DNA from: Brevundimonas vesicularis
Lineage (GTDB): Bacteria > Pseudomonadota > Alphaproteobacteria > Caulobacterales > Caulobacteraceae
Direction of reading: 5' to 3'
NCBI RefSeq assembly: GCF_027105095.1
Contig: NZ_CP114278.1
Location: forward strand, 434,001-498,000
Length of the DNA: 64,000 bases
A model generated the notes under the pieces. That model searched no databases and was not told the origin of the DNA. It was given only the letters and a program-made list of their open reading frames with translations. The position numbers were made by a program, and so were the translations under genes. Of the stretch, positions 19,506 to 28,737 are shown piece by piece (the first letter of the stretch is position 1; each line of letters starts with the position of its first letter).

Positions 19506-21680
19506 ATGATCCGTGCTTCCGCCGTCGCGCTTGCGACGCTTCTCGCCTCCACCAGCCTGACCTCGGTATCCATGGCCCAGACCCCCACCTCCTCACCCGC
19601 TCCGACCTCCGGCGGCTTCGCTGTCAGCGATGCGACCGATCCCTATCTGTGGCTCGAAGAGGTCGAGGGCGAGCGGGCGATGGAGTGGGTCAAGGCCCAC
19701 AACGAACGCACCTTCGCCGTGCTGCAGGGCGATCCCCGCTACGAGACCCTGCATCAGCAGGCGCTGGAGATCGTTCAGGCCCAGGACCGCATCCCCTCGC
19801 CCGGCTTCACTCACGACGGCCATATCGACAACTTCTGGCAGGACGCCCAGCATGTGCGCGGGCTGTGGCGCCGCACGACGCTGGACAGCTATCGCACCGC
19901 CACGCCCGAGTGGCAGACCATCCTCGACATCGACGCCCTGGCGGCGGCCGAGGGCCAGAACTGGGTCTACAAGGGCTCGACCTGCCTTCAGCCCGACGAG
20001 CGCTACTGCCTGATCAGCCTGTCGAACGGCGGTAAGGACGCGGTGACCCTGCGCGAGTTCGACACGGTCGAGCGCAAGTTCGTCGACGGCGGCATCACCC
20101 TGCCGGAATCCAAGGGCGGCGCATCCTGGATCGACAAGGACACCCTGCTGATCTCGCGCGACTTCGGTCCCGGCACCCTGACCAACTCGGGCTATCCGAT
20201 GGTGGTCAAGCGGATGAAGCGCGGCCAGACGCCCGACCAGGCCGAGACCCTGTTCACCGGCCAGCCGACCGACGTCTCGGTGTCCGGCTATACGCTGCGC
20301 GACGCCGACGGGGTGGTGAAGGCGATGCTGATCAACCGTTCGGTGGACTTCTATTCGTCCGAGACCTGGCGCCTGGGCGACGACGGCGCCCTGACCCAGC
20401 TTCAGCTGCCGGCCAAGTCCGACATCACCGGCCTAGTCCAGGGCCAGCTTCTGGTGTCGCTGAAACAGGACTGGACCGCGCCGTCGGGTCAGGATTTCAA
20501 GACCGGCGACCTGATCGCCTGGCCGTTGGAGGCCTGGCTGGCCGATCAGGCGACCCCGGCCCAGCTGGTGCTGCGTCCAACCGAGCGTCAGGCCATTGAG
20601 GGCGTCAACGTCACGCGCAACAGGCTGGTCGTGGCCCTGTACGAAAATGTGCGCGGTTCGGTGCGGGTTTACACCCCCGGTCAGGGCGAATGGGCGCACA
20701 CGACGCTGGACCTGCCCCAGAACGTCTCTGTCGGCGTCGGTTCGGCCTCGGAGAAGGACGACAAGGTCTTTGTCAGCGTCACCGGCTATCTAAACCCCTC
20801 CAGCCTGTGGCTGGCGGATGCCGCGACTGGCGCGGTCGATCAGGTCAAGTCGATGCCGGCCAAGTTCGACGCCGCCGGCATGACGGTCGATCAGCACGAG
20901 GCCCGCTCGGCCGACGGGACCATGATCCCCTATTTCGTGGTGCATAAGGCGGACATGCCGCTGGACGGCTCCAACCCCACGCTTCTGTACGGCTACGGCG
21001 GGTTCGAAAGCTCGCTGCTGCCGGGCTATTCGGCGACGGTCGGCAAGCTGTGGCTGGAGCGGGGCGCCGTTTACGTCATCGCCAATACGCGCGGCGGCGG
21101 CGAGTTCGGACCGCGCTGGCACGAGGCGGCCTTGCAACAGAACCGCCAGCGCGCGCACGAGGATTTCCAGGCCGTGGCTCTGGACCTGATCGCCCGCGAC
21201 ATCACCAGTCAGCCCAAGCTGGGCATCATGGGCGGCTCGCAGGGCGGGCTGTTCATGGGCGCAATGCTGACCCAGCGTCCGGACCTGATCAACGCCGCCG
21301 TTATTCAGGTACCGCTGTTCGACATGCTGCGCTTCCACAAGCTTCTCGCCGGCGCCTCGTGGATCGGCGAATACGGCAACCCCGACATCCCCGAGCAGCG
21401 TGCCTGGATCGAGCAATACTCGCCCTATCAGAACCTGCGCGCGGGCCAGCCCTATCCAGAAGTCTTTATCCATACCTCGACCAAGGACGACCGCGTCCAT
21501 CCGGGCCATGCGCGCAAGGCGGCGGCGCGTCTGGAAGAGCTGGGCTATCCGGTGCTGTTCTACGAGAACGTCGATGGCGGCCACGCAGCGGGCGCCAATC
21601 TGCGCGAGACCGCGCGTCGTCTGGCGCTGGAATACACCTATCTGTCGCGCCGCCTGATGGACACGCCGGCGCAGGAATAG
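19506..21680 (+). CDS. Prolyl oligopeptidase family serine peptidase (S9A), exported, first paralogue
   Basis: 724 residues with a Sec signal peptide (MIRASAVALATLLAST...SMAQ). An N-terminal beta-propeller is followed by an alpha/beta-hydrolase domain. The active serine is S578 in GGSQGGLF, the aspartate lies in KDDRVHPGHA (661-662) and the histidine is H693 in DGGHAAG. It should cleave proline-containing peptides in the periplasm. GGSQGG replaces the family's usual GGSNGG. The start is chosen at the signal peptide, 18 codons inside the open frame. The next gene encodes a close paralogue. Confidence 0.93.
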   Translation: MIRASAVALATLLASTSLTSVSMAQTPTSSPAPTSGGFAVSDATDPYLWLEEVEGERAMEWVKAHNERTFAVLQGDPRYETLHQQALEIVQAQDRIPSPGFTHDGHIDNFWQDAQHVRGLWRRTTLDSYRTATPEWQTILDIDALAAAEGQNWVYKGSTCLQPDERYCLISLSNGGKDAVTLREFDTVERKFVDGGITLPESKGGASWIDKDTLLISRDFGPGTLTNSGYPMVVKRMKRGQTPDQAETLFTGQPTDVSVSGYTLRDADGVVKAMLINRSVDFYSSETWRLGDDGALTQLQLPAKSDITGLVQGQLLVSLKQDWTAPSGQDFKTGDLIAWPLEAWLADQATPAQLVLRPTERQAIEGVNVTRNRLVVALYENVRGSVRVYTPGQGEWAHTTLDLPQNVSVGVGSASEKDDKVFVSVTGYLNPSSLWLADAATGAVDQVKSMPAKFDAAGMTVDQHEARSADGTMIPYFVVHKADMPLDGSNPTLLYGYGGFESSLLPGYSATVGKLWLERGAVYVIANTRGGGEFGPRWHEAALQQNRQRAHEDFQAVALDLIARDITSQPKLGIMGGSQGGLFMGAMLTQRPDLINAAVIQVPLFDMLRFHKLLAGASWIGEYGNPDIPEQRAWIEQYSPYQNLRAGQPYPEVFIHTSTKDDRVHPGHARKAAARLEELGYPVLFYENVDGGHAAGANLRETARRLALEYTYLSRRLMDTPAQE

Positions 21681-21685
21681 GACTC

Positions 21686-21818
21686 AATCCTCCCCCGTGA
21701 GCGCCTGCGAACGGGGAAGGGGGACCACGAAGTGGGGGCGACCCCGCGCACCCTGTCTGGTTCCAGCCCCCTCCACCGCCTGCGGCGGTCCCCCTCCCCC
21801 GCGATGCGGAGGAGGATT
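21686..21818. repeat. Palindromic repeat element copy R3 (head-to-head pair), between S9 paralogues
   Basis: It starts 6 bp after the stop of the first S9 peptidase and ends 19 bp before the start of the second. The outer ends AATCCTCC / GGAGGATT form a perfect inverted repeat; the right half (GCCCCCTCCACCGCC ... GGTCCCCCTCCCCC) matches R1 and R5 closely, while the left half has drifted in its GGAGGGGG arm (GTGGGGGCGACCCC). Any ribosome binding site for the second peptidase must come from the last bases (AGGAGGATTAG) of the element. Confidence 0.9.
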
Positions 21819-21836
21819 AGTTTGCGGAGTTTTCGA

Positions 21837-24083
21837 ATGCGTCACCTGATCCTGTCCGCCGCCATCCCGGCCCTTCTGATGGGGGCGCCGCCCGTGCTCG
21901 CACAGACGTCGACTGCTGCGGCGCAAGACAAGCCGGTCTGTTATGACTGTTCTGGGCCAGATGGCGCAGCGTTGACGACGCAACTCCCCCCTCCTCACTT
22001 CCCGCACGACCTGACCCCGGCGGGCGTCGCGGCGGCGGACGATCATCTGGCTCTGGAGCAGGTGGACGGGGCCGAGGCCATGGCCTTCGTCGCCGAGGAG
22101 AACCGCAAGTCCCTCGCCGTCCTGACCGGCGACCCGCGCTACGAAACCTTCCGCGCCGAGGCTCAGGCGATCCTGACTGCGACCGATCGCATCCCCAGCC
22201 CGTCCTTCCTGGGCGACGGCATCGGCAACTTCTGGCAGGACGCGACCAATCCCAAGGGCGTCTGGCGTCGCACGACGCTGGCCAGCTACCGGACCGCAAC
22301 GCCGCAATGGGAGACGCTGCTGGACATCGACGCCCTGTCCAAGGCGGAGGGCAAGGACTGGGTGTTCAAGGGCGCTGACTGCCTGGCGCCGGACGACACG
22401 CGCTGCCTGATCAATCTGTCCGACGGCGGCAAGGACGCGGTGGTCGTGCGCGAGTTCGACCTGACGACCGGGCGCTTTGTGGATGGCGGTTTTAACCTGC
22501 CCGAGGGCAAGCACCGCATCGAATGGCTGGATCGCGACACCCTGCTGGTCGCCACCGATTTCGGCGCGGGCGCCATGACGGAGTCCGGCTATCCCTTCAT
22601 CGTCAAGACGCTGAAGCGCGGTCAGACCCTGGCCCAGGCGACCGAGGTCTATCGCGGCGAACAGGGCGACGGCGGCTATGGCGTCAGCCCCGCCGTCTAT
22701 CGCGACAGGGACGGCAAGGTGACGGCCGTCATCATCACGCGCCCGCTGGACACCTTCCGGTCCGAGACGTGGATGATGGCCCACGACGGTTCCACCCAAA
22801 AGCTGGCCTTGCCGGATCGGGTCAGCGTCTTCGGCGCGCAGGGAGACCTGTTGATCGTCTCCAACGACGAGGCCTGGACCTTCAACGGCATCGACTACAA
22901 GCCCGGTTCGCTGCTTTCGATCCCGCTGAACAGTCTGCGGGCCGACCGCGACGATCTGAGCATCAGCAATCAGGCCTACCTGATCTATGAACCGGCCGCG
23001 CGCCAATCTTTGGGTGACGTGCGAGTTCTGGATCGCCAGGTCGTCGCGTCTCTGTCCGACAATGTGGCCGGGCGGTTGGCGGTCTTCGAGAACAGGGGCG
23101 AGTTCGGCTGGCGGCGTCAGGACGTCGCCGTGCCCCAGAACATCGCCGTCGGTCTGGGCGATTCCTCCAAGTCGAAGGGCGAGGTCTTCGTCTCGACCCA
23201 GGGATTCCTGACGCCCCCGACTTTGAGCCTGACTTCAGTCGGTTCGACCGCACTGACCGAACTGAAGGCCGCCCCGGCCAAGTTCGACACCTCGACCCAT
23301 GTGGTGGAGCAGTTCGAGGCGACCTCGACCGACGGGACGAAAATCCCCTATTTCGTCACCCGGCCGCGCGACATGAAGCTGGACGGCTCGAACCCGACCG
23401 TCATGCTGGGCTACGGCGGCTTCCAGGTCAGTCTGAACCCGGCCTACAAGCCCGAGATGGGCAAGCTGTGGCTGGAGCGGGGCGGGGTCTTCGTCCAGGC
23501 CAACATCCGCGGCGGGGGCGAGTTCGGGCCCGACTGGCACCAGGCGGCCTTGGACGGCGATCGTCAGAAGGCCTTTGACGACTTCGCCGCCGTGGCGCGC
23601 GATCTGGAACAGCGCGGGATCACCAGCCCGCGTCGCCTGGGCATCTATGGCCGCTCGAACGGCGGGGTCCTGACCTCGGTGTCGATCACCCAGCACCCCG
23701 AACTGTTCAATGCGGCGGTGATCGAAAGCCCGCTGGTGGACATGCTGCGCTATCACGAATTGCCGGCCGGGGCGTCGTGGATCGGCGAATACGGCGACCC
23801 GCGCATCCCCGAAGAAGCCGCGTGGATCGCGAAATATTCCGCCTATCAGCAGCTCCGTCCGGGCCAACCCTATCCCCGCGTCTATCTGACCACCAACACG
23901 CGCGACGACCGGGTCCACCCCGGCCATGCGCGCAAGTTCGCCGCGCGCCTGGGCGATATGGGCTATGACCACCTCTATTATGAGGACACGGCCGGCGGCC
24001 ACTCCAACGACGCCGACCCGGTCGCCAACGCCCGTCGCTGGGCCCGCCACTATGTCTATCTGTCGCAACAGCTGATGGATTGA
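21837..24083 (+). CDS. Prolyl oligopeptidase family serine peptidase (S9A), exported, second paralogue
   Basis: 748 residues with signal peptide MRHLILSAAIPALLMGAPPVLAQ. It has the same two-domain layout as its upstream neighbour and is clearly homologous across the whole length (shared LDGSNPT, LWLERG, RGGGEFGP, AGASWIGEYG, DDRVHPGHARK). The active serine is S607 in GRSNGG. A cysteine-containing insert (VCYDCSGPDGAAL) just after the signal is absent from the paralogue. It arose by tandem duplication; both are probably periplasmic peptidases with different substrates. The 35 codons upstream of the chosen start lie in repeat R3 and were rejected as coding. Confidence 0.93.
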   Translation: MRHLILSAAIPALLMGAPPVLAQTSTAAAQDKPVCYDCSGPDGAALTTQLPPPHFPHDLTPAGVAAADDHLALEQVDGAEAMAFVAEENRKSLAVLTGDPRYETFRAEAQAILTATDRIPSPSFLGDGIGNFWQDATNPKGVWRRTTLASYRTATPQWETLLDIDALSKAEGKDWVFKGADCLAPDDTRCLINLSDGGKDAVVVREFDLTTGRFVDGGFNLPEGKHRIEWLDRDTLLVATDFGAGAMTESGYPFIVKTLKRGQTLAQATEVYRGEQGDGGYGVSPAVYRDRDGKVTAVIITRPLDTFRSETWMMAHDGSTQKLALPDRVSVFGAQGDLLIVSNDEAWTFNGIDYKPGSLLSIPLNSLRADRDDLSISNQAYLIYEPAARQSLGDVRVLDRQVVASLSDNVAGRLAVFENRGEFGWRRQDVAVPQNIAVGLGDSSKSKGEVFVSTQGFLTPPTLSLTSVGSTALTELKAAPAKFDTSTHVVEQFEATSTDGTKIPYFVTRPRDMKLDGSNPTVMLGYGGFQVSLNPAYKPEMGKLWLERGGVFVQANIRGGGEFGPDWHQAALDGDRQKAFDDFAAVARDLEQRGITSPRRLGIYGRSNGGVLTSVSITQHPELFNAAVIESPLVDMLRYHELPAGASWIGEYGDPRIPEEAAWIAKYSAYQQLRPGQPYPRVYLTTNTRDDRVHPGHARKFAARLGDMGYDHLYYEDTAGGHSNDADPVANARRWARHYVYLSQQLMD

Positions 24084-24153
24084 ATGAAGCGGAGGGAGAG
24101 CCTCACGCGAATATGAGGCGCTCCATTGCAGCCCGAGGGCTAAGAACGACGGC

Positions 24154-24909
24154 ATGAACACCAAGGGTTGGATCATCGCGGGCACGGTCATGGCGGGCGC
24201 CCTTGCAGCCGTCGCCTCGGCAGCCCAGCCGGCGGCGGGGCGTCCGCCGCTTGCGCCGCGCCACGCGACGGCCAACGGCCCGCCGGTGGTCGTCGAACTG
24301 TTCACCGCCCAGGGCTGTGGCGGCTGCATCGAGGCCAATGCGGCGGTGGAGAAGGCGGCGGCCCAGCCCGGCGTCATCGCCCTCACCTACGGCGTCGACT
24401 ACTGGGATTACCTCGGCTGGACCGACACCTTCGCCCGGCCCGAGTTCGTTCAGCGCCAGCGCGCCTATCGCGCCGCCCTGCGTCAGCGCGGCGTCTCGAC
24501 GCCGCAGGTCGTGATCGACGGCCGACGTCAGGTGTCGGGCGCCCGCAGCGTCGAGCTCGAAACCGCCATCGGTCAGGAGGCGGTGCGTCAGGCCTGGCCG
24601 CCGGAGATCGAGTTCCGCGAGAACGGAGCCGGCGTCGGCGTCGGTTCCGGCCGCGCGCCGGTCGGCGGCGCCGAGGTGGTGGCGGTGACCTATACGCCCG
24701 GTCCTCAGGTGGTCGAGGTCCGTCAGGGCGAGAACAGAGGTCAGGCCGTGCGACACATGAACGTCGTGCGCGGCGTGACGCGCCTGGGCGAATGGCGCGG
24801 CCGCCCGATGCTCTACGCGCTGCCGTCCGCCCGCCCCGGCGAGGCCGTGGCGGTGCTGGTGCAAGGCAAGACGGACAAGCGCATCTTGGGCGCCGCCGTC
24901 AGGGACTAG
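24154..24909 (+). CDS. DUF1223 thioredoxin-fold exported protein
   Basis: 251 residues with an N-terminal signal peptide or anchor (WIIAGTVMAGALAAVASAAQ). The diagnostic DUF1223 segment VVVELFTAQGCGGCIEANAAVE holds a CxxC pair (C55, C58) where family members typically have CSSC, followed by YWDYLGWTDTFARPEF and QRAYRAALRQRGVSTPQVVIDG. The fold is thioredoxin-like and the CxxC suggests periplasmic thiol chemistry, but no reaction is established. Its last 11 bp overlap the 3' end of the convergent GH62 gene. Confidence 0.9.
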   Translation: MNTKGWIIAGTVMAGALAAVASAAQPAAGRPPLAPRHATANGPPVVVELFTAQGCGGCIEANAAVEKAAAQPGVIALTYGVDYWDYLGWTDTFARPEFVQRQRAYRAALRQRGVSTPQVVIDGRRQVSGARSVELETAIGQEAVRQAWPPEIEFRENGAGVGVGSGRAPVGGAEVVAVTYTPGPQVVEVRQGENRGQAVRHMNVVRGVTRLGEWRGRPMLYALPSARPGEAVAVLVQGKTDKRILGAAVRD

Positions 24910-26014
24910 GCGGCAAGGCGTTGCCTTTCGTCGCCGAGGGGCATAGGGCGCTGATCGGATTGGGCCCTGTCGCCGTCAGCAGGCCCAGGCGATAGGGCAG
25001 GTCGATATAGGCCGTGTCCGCCGCATGCGGCTCCAGGCCTTGATAAAGGAACTGAAGCGGCTGGCAGGGATCTAGCGTCAGGGTCTGATCATAGCCGCTG
25101 CGAACCAACTCGCCATGCGATACGCCCTGAGACCAGGCCTCTCCATCGAAGACGACGTTGTCCGATCCGGCGAAGGAACGCGATGGACTGCCGGCCAGCA
25201 GACGCCAGTCGCCATCTAGGCGGTCGCTGGTCCAGGCGCGGAAATAGCGGCCCTGCGGTCCAATGGCCTCGACCAGGGTCAGGTAGGTGTTCGTGCCGGC
25301 CAGTCGATAGTGCATGCTGGCTTCGAAGACGTCGTCTCGCGGCCCTGTCATCATGCGGCGTGTGTCGGAGAAGCCGGCCGGAAATTGCTGGAGCGAGGTT
25401 CGCGACCGGAACAGATTTCCATGGTCGTCGGTGTTGAACAGATAGCAGGACACGTCATCGCATATGACCCAGAAATCGAGCCAGGCCTCCTGGCCCGTGG
25501 CGGCCTTAATGATGTCCGGGGCCTGATCGAAGAACGGTTTCGGCCCGCTCCAGGATAGTGGGTCGCCAATCGTCGCGGTCGTCGAATAGACGGGCGGCCC
25601 GCTCTGATAGACCATGTACCAGAGCTTCTGCGGCGCGAAGTAGAACACCTGCGGGGCGGCTCTGTAACCGGGCCCGATACCCGACTGCTTCAGATCGACG
25701 ATGGGGGCGGTCGATGCCTGCGACCAGTCTGTGAAATGGGTATAGGCCATGTGCCAGCCCTCGGCACCGACTGAGGTCATGAAGACATGATACTCGTCAT
25801 CCACATAGACGATCGTGGGGTCCTTCAGGGCCGAATATCCGTTCCCGTCACCGGCCCTTGGGGCGATGAGTTGGGCCGAAGAGCGCCAGTGGAATCGTGG
25901 AGGCGACGCCGCGTCTTCCACGGACTGCGCCGTCGTTGGATTGAAATGGACGACAAACACGCAGGCCAATGCGGCAATGATCGGCCGTGTCCATCGACGG
26001 TTGTTCCTTAGCAT
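24899..26014 (-). CDS. Glycoside hydrolase family 62 alpha-L-arabinofuranosidase, secreted
   Basis: 371 residues from the ATG start (MLRNNRRW), with a signal peptide ending near PTTAQS. GH62 landmarks run throughout: SALKDPTIVY (general-base aspartate, D65), FTDWSQAS, APQVFYFAPQKLWYMVYQ, WLDFWVICDD, DDVFEASMHYRL (general-acid glutamate), GRYFRAWTSD, SHGELVRSGYDQTLTLDPC and YRLGLLT. The family removes arabinose side chains from arabinoxylan by inversion. Most known members are fungal or actinobacterial. GC looks lower than in its neighbours, and no other xylan gene is in view, so gene transfer is possible. The GTG six bases upstream is less well placed relative to AGG. Confidence 0.92.
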   Translation of the reverse strand: MLRNNRRWTRPIIAALACVFVVHFNPTTAQSVEDAASPPRFHWRSSAQLIAPRAGDGNGYSALKDPTIVYVDDEYHVFMTSVGAEGWHMAYTHFTDWSQASTAPIVDLKQSGIGPGYRAAPQVFYFAPQKLWYMVYQSGPPVYSTTATIGDPLSWSGPKPFFDQAPDIIKAATGQEAWLDFWVICDDVSCYLFNTDDHGNLFRSRTSLQQFPAGFSDTRRMMTGPRDDVFEASMHYRLAGTNTYLTLVEAIGPQGRYFRAWTSDRLDGDWRLLAGSPSRSFAGSDNVVFDGEAWSQGVSHGELVRSGYDQTLTLDPCQPLQFLYQGLEPHAADTAYIDLPYRLGLLTATGPNPISALCPSATKGNALPPSP

Positions 26015-26026
26015 GATCACTGCCTG

Positions 26027-26034
26027 AAGCGCTT
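26027..26034. promoter_or_regulatory. Possible LacI-type operator half-sites before the GH62 gene
   Basis: AAGCGCTT is an 8-bp palindrome with the central CG typical of LacI/XylR-family operators. It lies 13-20 bp upstream of the GH62 start. Only the core is symmetric; the flanks are not. The position close to the ribosome binding site would suit repression. Weak evidence. Confidence 0.25.
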
Positions 26035-26088
26035 TGAAACGGAAATCAGACCCGGCCTATCCATAAATGGCGCTGACGTTAAAGACGT

Positions 26089-27165
26089 CTAGGCTCCCGC
26101 CTGCTTCGCAAACCCCCAGGCCGCGTCGCTGAGCGGACCGACCTGGGCGGCCATGGTCTTGGCGTGGGCGCTGGCGGCGGTGCCGTCGCGGACGCGGCCG
26201 GCGATGCCTTGGCAGATGGCCGCCAGGCGGAACAGATTGTAGGCGTAGAGCCAGTCGAGGTTGGCGGGCCGCATGCCTGTCGCGGCGGCGTAGCGTTCCA
26301 CGGTCTCCTCCACGGACGGGATGCCCAAGGCTTCCAGATCGGCGCCGGCGAGGCCGTTGCGCAGCGAAGCCGGAATGGCCCAAGCGATCAGCAGATAGGA
26401 GAAGTCGGCCATCGGATCGCCCAGGGTCGACAGCTCCCAATCCAGCACGGCGCGAACCTCTGCGCGGTCCGGCGCCAGGATCATGTTGTCGAGACGAAAG
26501 TCGCCGTGGACGATGCGGCTGGGTCCCTCGGCCGGGAGGCTTTCGGGCAGGAAGGCGATCAGCCGGTCCATCACCGGAACCGGCTCGGTCTCAGACGCCC
26601 GGTACTGCTTGGTCCAACGAGCGACCTGACGCGCGAAATAGTTTCCAGCCTTGCCGTAGTCGCCCAAGCCGATGGCGGCCGGATCGAAGGCGTGCAGCCG
26701 GGCCAGCGTGTCCGTCTGGGCTTCATATACGGCGCGCCGCTCCACGGGCGTCAGGCCGGGCAGCTTCAAATCCCAGAAGATCCGACCCTCGACCTTGTCC
26801 ATCACATAGAAGATCGAGCCGATGACGGTTTCGTCCAGGCATAGGGCATGCGGCTTGGCGACGGGGAAGCCCTGCGCGGCCAGAGCCGAGATGATCTGAA
26901 ACTCGCGGTCGACGGCGTGGGCGCTGGGCAGCAGGACGCCGGGCGGTTTGCGACGCAGCACATAGGCGTGCGTGGGCGTCACCAGTTCATAGGTCGGGTT
27001 CGACTGGCCGCCTTTGAACTGTCGCACCGTCAGCGGGCCGCCGTATCCCGAGACGTGGGCGCGCATCCAGGCATCCAGCGCCGCCTCGTCTAGGCGATAG
27101 CGCGGATCGACCTCGCGCGTGCCGGAGAAGGCGCTCTGGGCGTCCAGCGGGGCGGCGTCGGTCAT
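26089..27165 (-). CDS. APH-fold phosphotransferase family protein (ACAD10/11 N-terminal-like)
   Basis: 358 residues with the aminoglycoside-phosphotransferase kinase fold: an N-lobe FKGGQSNPTYEL and Y-VLRRKPPG, catalytic loop IVHGDFRLDNMIL and metal-binding LDWELSTLGDPMADF. This exact set belongs to the subfamily fused to acyl-CoA dehydrogenases in ACAD10/11, which phosphorylates 4-hydroxyacyl groups for their degradation. Bacterial stand-alone members are usually linked with acyl-CoA genes; here it follows glpK by 37 bp on the same strand, and no acyl-CoA dehydrogenase is in view. Substrate not determinable. Confidence 0.88.
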   Translation of the reverse strand: MTDAAPLDAQSAFSGTREVDPRYRLDEAALDAWMRAHVSGYGGPLTVRQFKGGQSNPTYELVTPTHAYVLRRKPPGVLLPSAHAVDREFQIISALAAQGFPVAKPHALCLDETVIGSIFYVMDKVEGRIFWDLKLPGLTPVERRAVYEAQTDTLARLHAFDPAAIGLGDYGKAGNYFARQVARWTKQYRASETEPVPVMDRLIAFLPESLPAEGPSRIVHGDFRLDNMILAPDRAEVRAVLDWELSTLGDPMADFSYLLIAWAIPASLRNGLAGADLEALGIPSVEETVERYAAATGMRPANLDWLYAYNLFRLAAICQGIAGRVRDGTAASAHAKTMAAQVGPLSDAAWGFAKQAGA

Positions 27166-27202
27166 GCGGCGGTCCTCGTCGTTTCCTTGAGCCGTCCGGA
27201 TC

Positions 27203-28699
27203 TCACGCCCGGTCCGACGCGGCGATGATGGCGGCCTTCACCGCGCGACGCCAGCCGGAAAGCAGACGCTCGCGCTCGTCCGCCTTCATGCGCGGTTTCC
27301 AGCAGGCGGGCGCCTCGGCCGGGCGCGCCTCCAAGTCCGGCAAAAGGCCGACGCCCAGGGCCGCCAGGCGCGCGGCGCCCAGGGCCGTCATCTCCTGGAA
27401 GGCCGGACGCTCCACCTCGACTTCGCAGATGTCGGAAACGAACTGCATGGCGAAACTGTTGGCGGTGACGCCGCCGTCCACCTTCAGCGTCTTCAGAGGC
27501 GGGGCGCCGTCGGCGGCCAGGGCGTCGAGCAGATCGCGCGTCTGATAGGCCAGGGCTTCCAGCGCGGCGCGGACGAAATGGGCCGGACCGGAATCCCGTG
27601 TCAGCCCGACGATGGTCCCCCTCGCTTCCGGTTCCCACCATGGCGCGCCCAGACCGGTGAAGCCCGGGACCATATAGACCCCGCCGTTGTCCCTGAGCGT
27701 CTGCGCCATCGCCTCCGACTGACGCGACTCCGAGATCAGCCCGACCCCGTCTCTCAGCCACTGGATCGCCGAGCCGGCCGAGAAGATCGACCCCTCCAGC
27801 GCATAGGCGGTCTGGCCGTCGGCCTGATAGCCGAGCGTGCCCAACAGACGCCGTGTCGAGGCCACCGGCTCCGCGCCGACATTGGCGACCAGAAAGGCGC
27901 CGGTGCCATAGGTGATCTTGGCGTCCCCGGCCTTCAGCGCCCCGTGCCCGACAAGGGCTGCCTGCTGGTCTCCGGCCGATCCGGCGATGGGCAGAGGCTG
28001 GCCAAACAGCGCCGGATCGCTCTCGCCGATCACACCCGCGCAGGGGACGATGTCAGGCAGGGCTTCGCGCGGGATGTCGAACACATCGCACAGGTCGTCA
28101 CGCCATTCGACCGTCCTCAGATCCATCAACGACGTGCGTGAAGCATTGGTCGCATCGGTGGCGTGGACCCGGCCGCCAGTGAGCTTCCAGATCAGCCAGG
28201 CGTCGATCGTGCCCAGCTTGACCTCGCCCTTCGCCGCCCGCTCGCGCGATCCGGGCACAGCGTCCAGGAGCCAAGCGAACTTGGTCGCCGAGAAATAGGG
28301 ATCGAGGATCAGGCCGGTCATGGTCTGGACCCGAGGCTCGTGGCCTTGGGCGGTCAGGCGTGCGGTGACGTCGGCAGTACGGCGATCCTGCCAGATGATG
28401 GCGCGATGCAGCGGCTCGCTGGTCGCTGCATCCCAGATTACGGCCGTTTCCCGCTGATTGGTGATGCCGATGGCGTTGAAGCGGGCGACGCCGCCGGCCT
28501 TGCGCACTACCTCTCGACAGGTCTGGAGCGTCGCCGCCCAGATTTCGGCGGCGTCATGTTCGACCCAGCCGGACTTCGGGAAATGCTGGGCCAGCTCGAT
28601 CTGGCTGACCGCGACGGGCCTGAGGTTCTGTTCCCGAATCTCGAAGGCGATGGCGCGGGTCGAGGTCGTGCCCTGGTCGATGGCGAGGATCAGGCTCAT
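27203..28699 (-). CDS. glpK: Glycerol kinase
   Basis: 498 residues, full FGGY-kinase length. The N-terminus MSLILAIDQGTTSTRAIAF, the substrate region SGWVEHDAAEIW, TNQRETAVIWD, IIWQDRRTAD, and the C-terminal ALEGSIFSAGSAIQWLRD and LKVDGGVTANSFAMQF are those of GlpK, which makes glycerol-3-phosphate with ATP. A clear Shine-Dalgarno (GGGAGAG) precedes the ATG. The start is 38 bp from the divergent dehydratase gene. No glpF or glpD is in the window. Confidence 0.95.
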   Translation of the reverse strand: MSLILAIDQGTTSTRAIAFEIREQNLRPVAVSQIELAQHFPKSGWVEHDAAEIWAATLQTCREVVRKAGGVARFNAIGITNQRETAVIWDAATSEPLHRAIIWQDRRTADVTARLTAQGHEPRVQTMTGLILDPYFSATKFAWLLDAVPGSRERAAKGEVKLGTIDAWLIWKLTGGRVHATDATNASRTSLMDLRTVEWRDDLCDVFDIPREALPDIVPCAGVIGESDPALFGQPLPIAGSAGDQQAALVGHGALKAGDAKITYGTGAFLVANVGAEPVASTRRLLGTLGYQADGQTAYALEGSIFSAGSAIQWLRDGVGLISESRQSEAMAQTLRDNGGVYMVPGFTGLGAPWWEPEARGTIVGLTRDSGPAHFVRAALEALAYQTRDLLDALAADGAPPLKTLKVDGGVTANSFAMQFVSDICEVEVERPAFQEMTALGAARLAALGVGLLPDLEARPAEAPACWKPRMKADERERLLSGWRRAVKAAIIAASDRA

Positions 28700-28737
28700 G
28701 GTTCTCTCCCGGCTGCGTCTTGGGCTAAGGGGAGCAT

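Noticed and set aside
24098-24123. A terminator after the second S9 peptidase
   Set aside because: A 6-bp stem with bulge exists (GCCTCA/TGAGGC), but there is no U-tract and the next gene is on the same strand close by.
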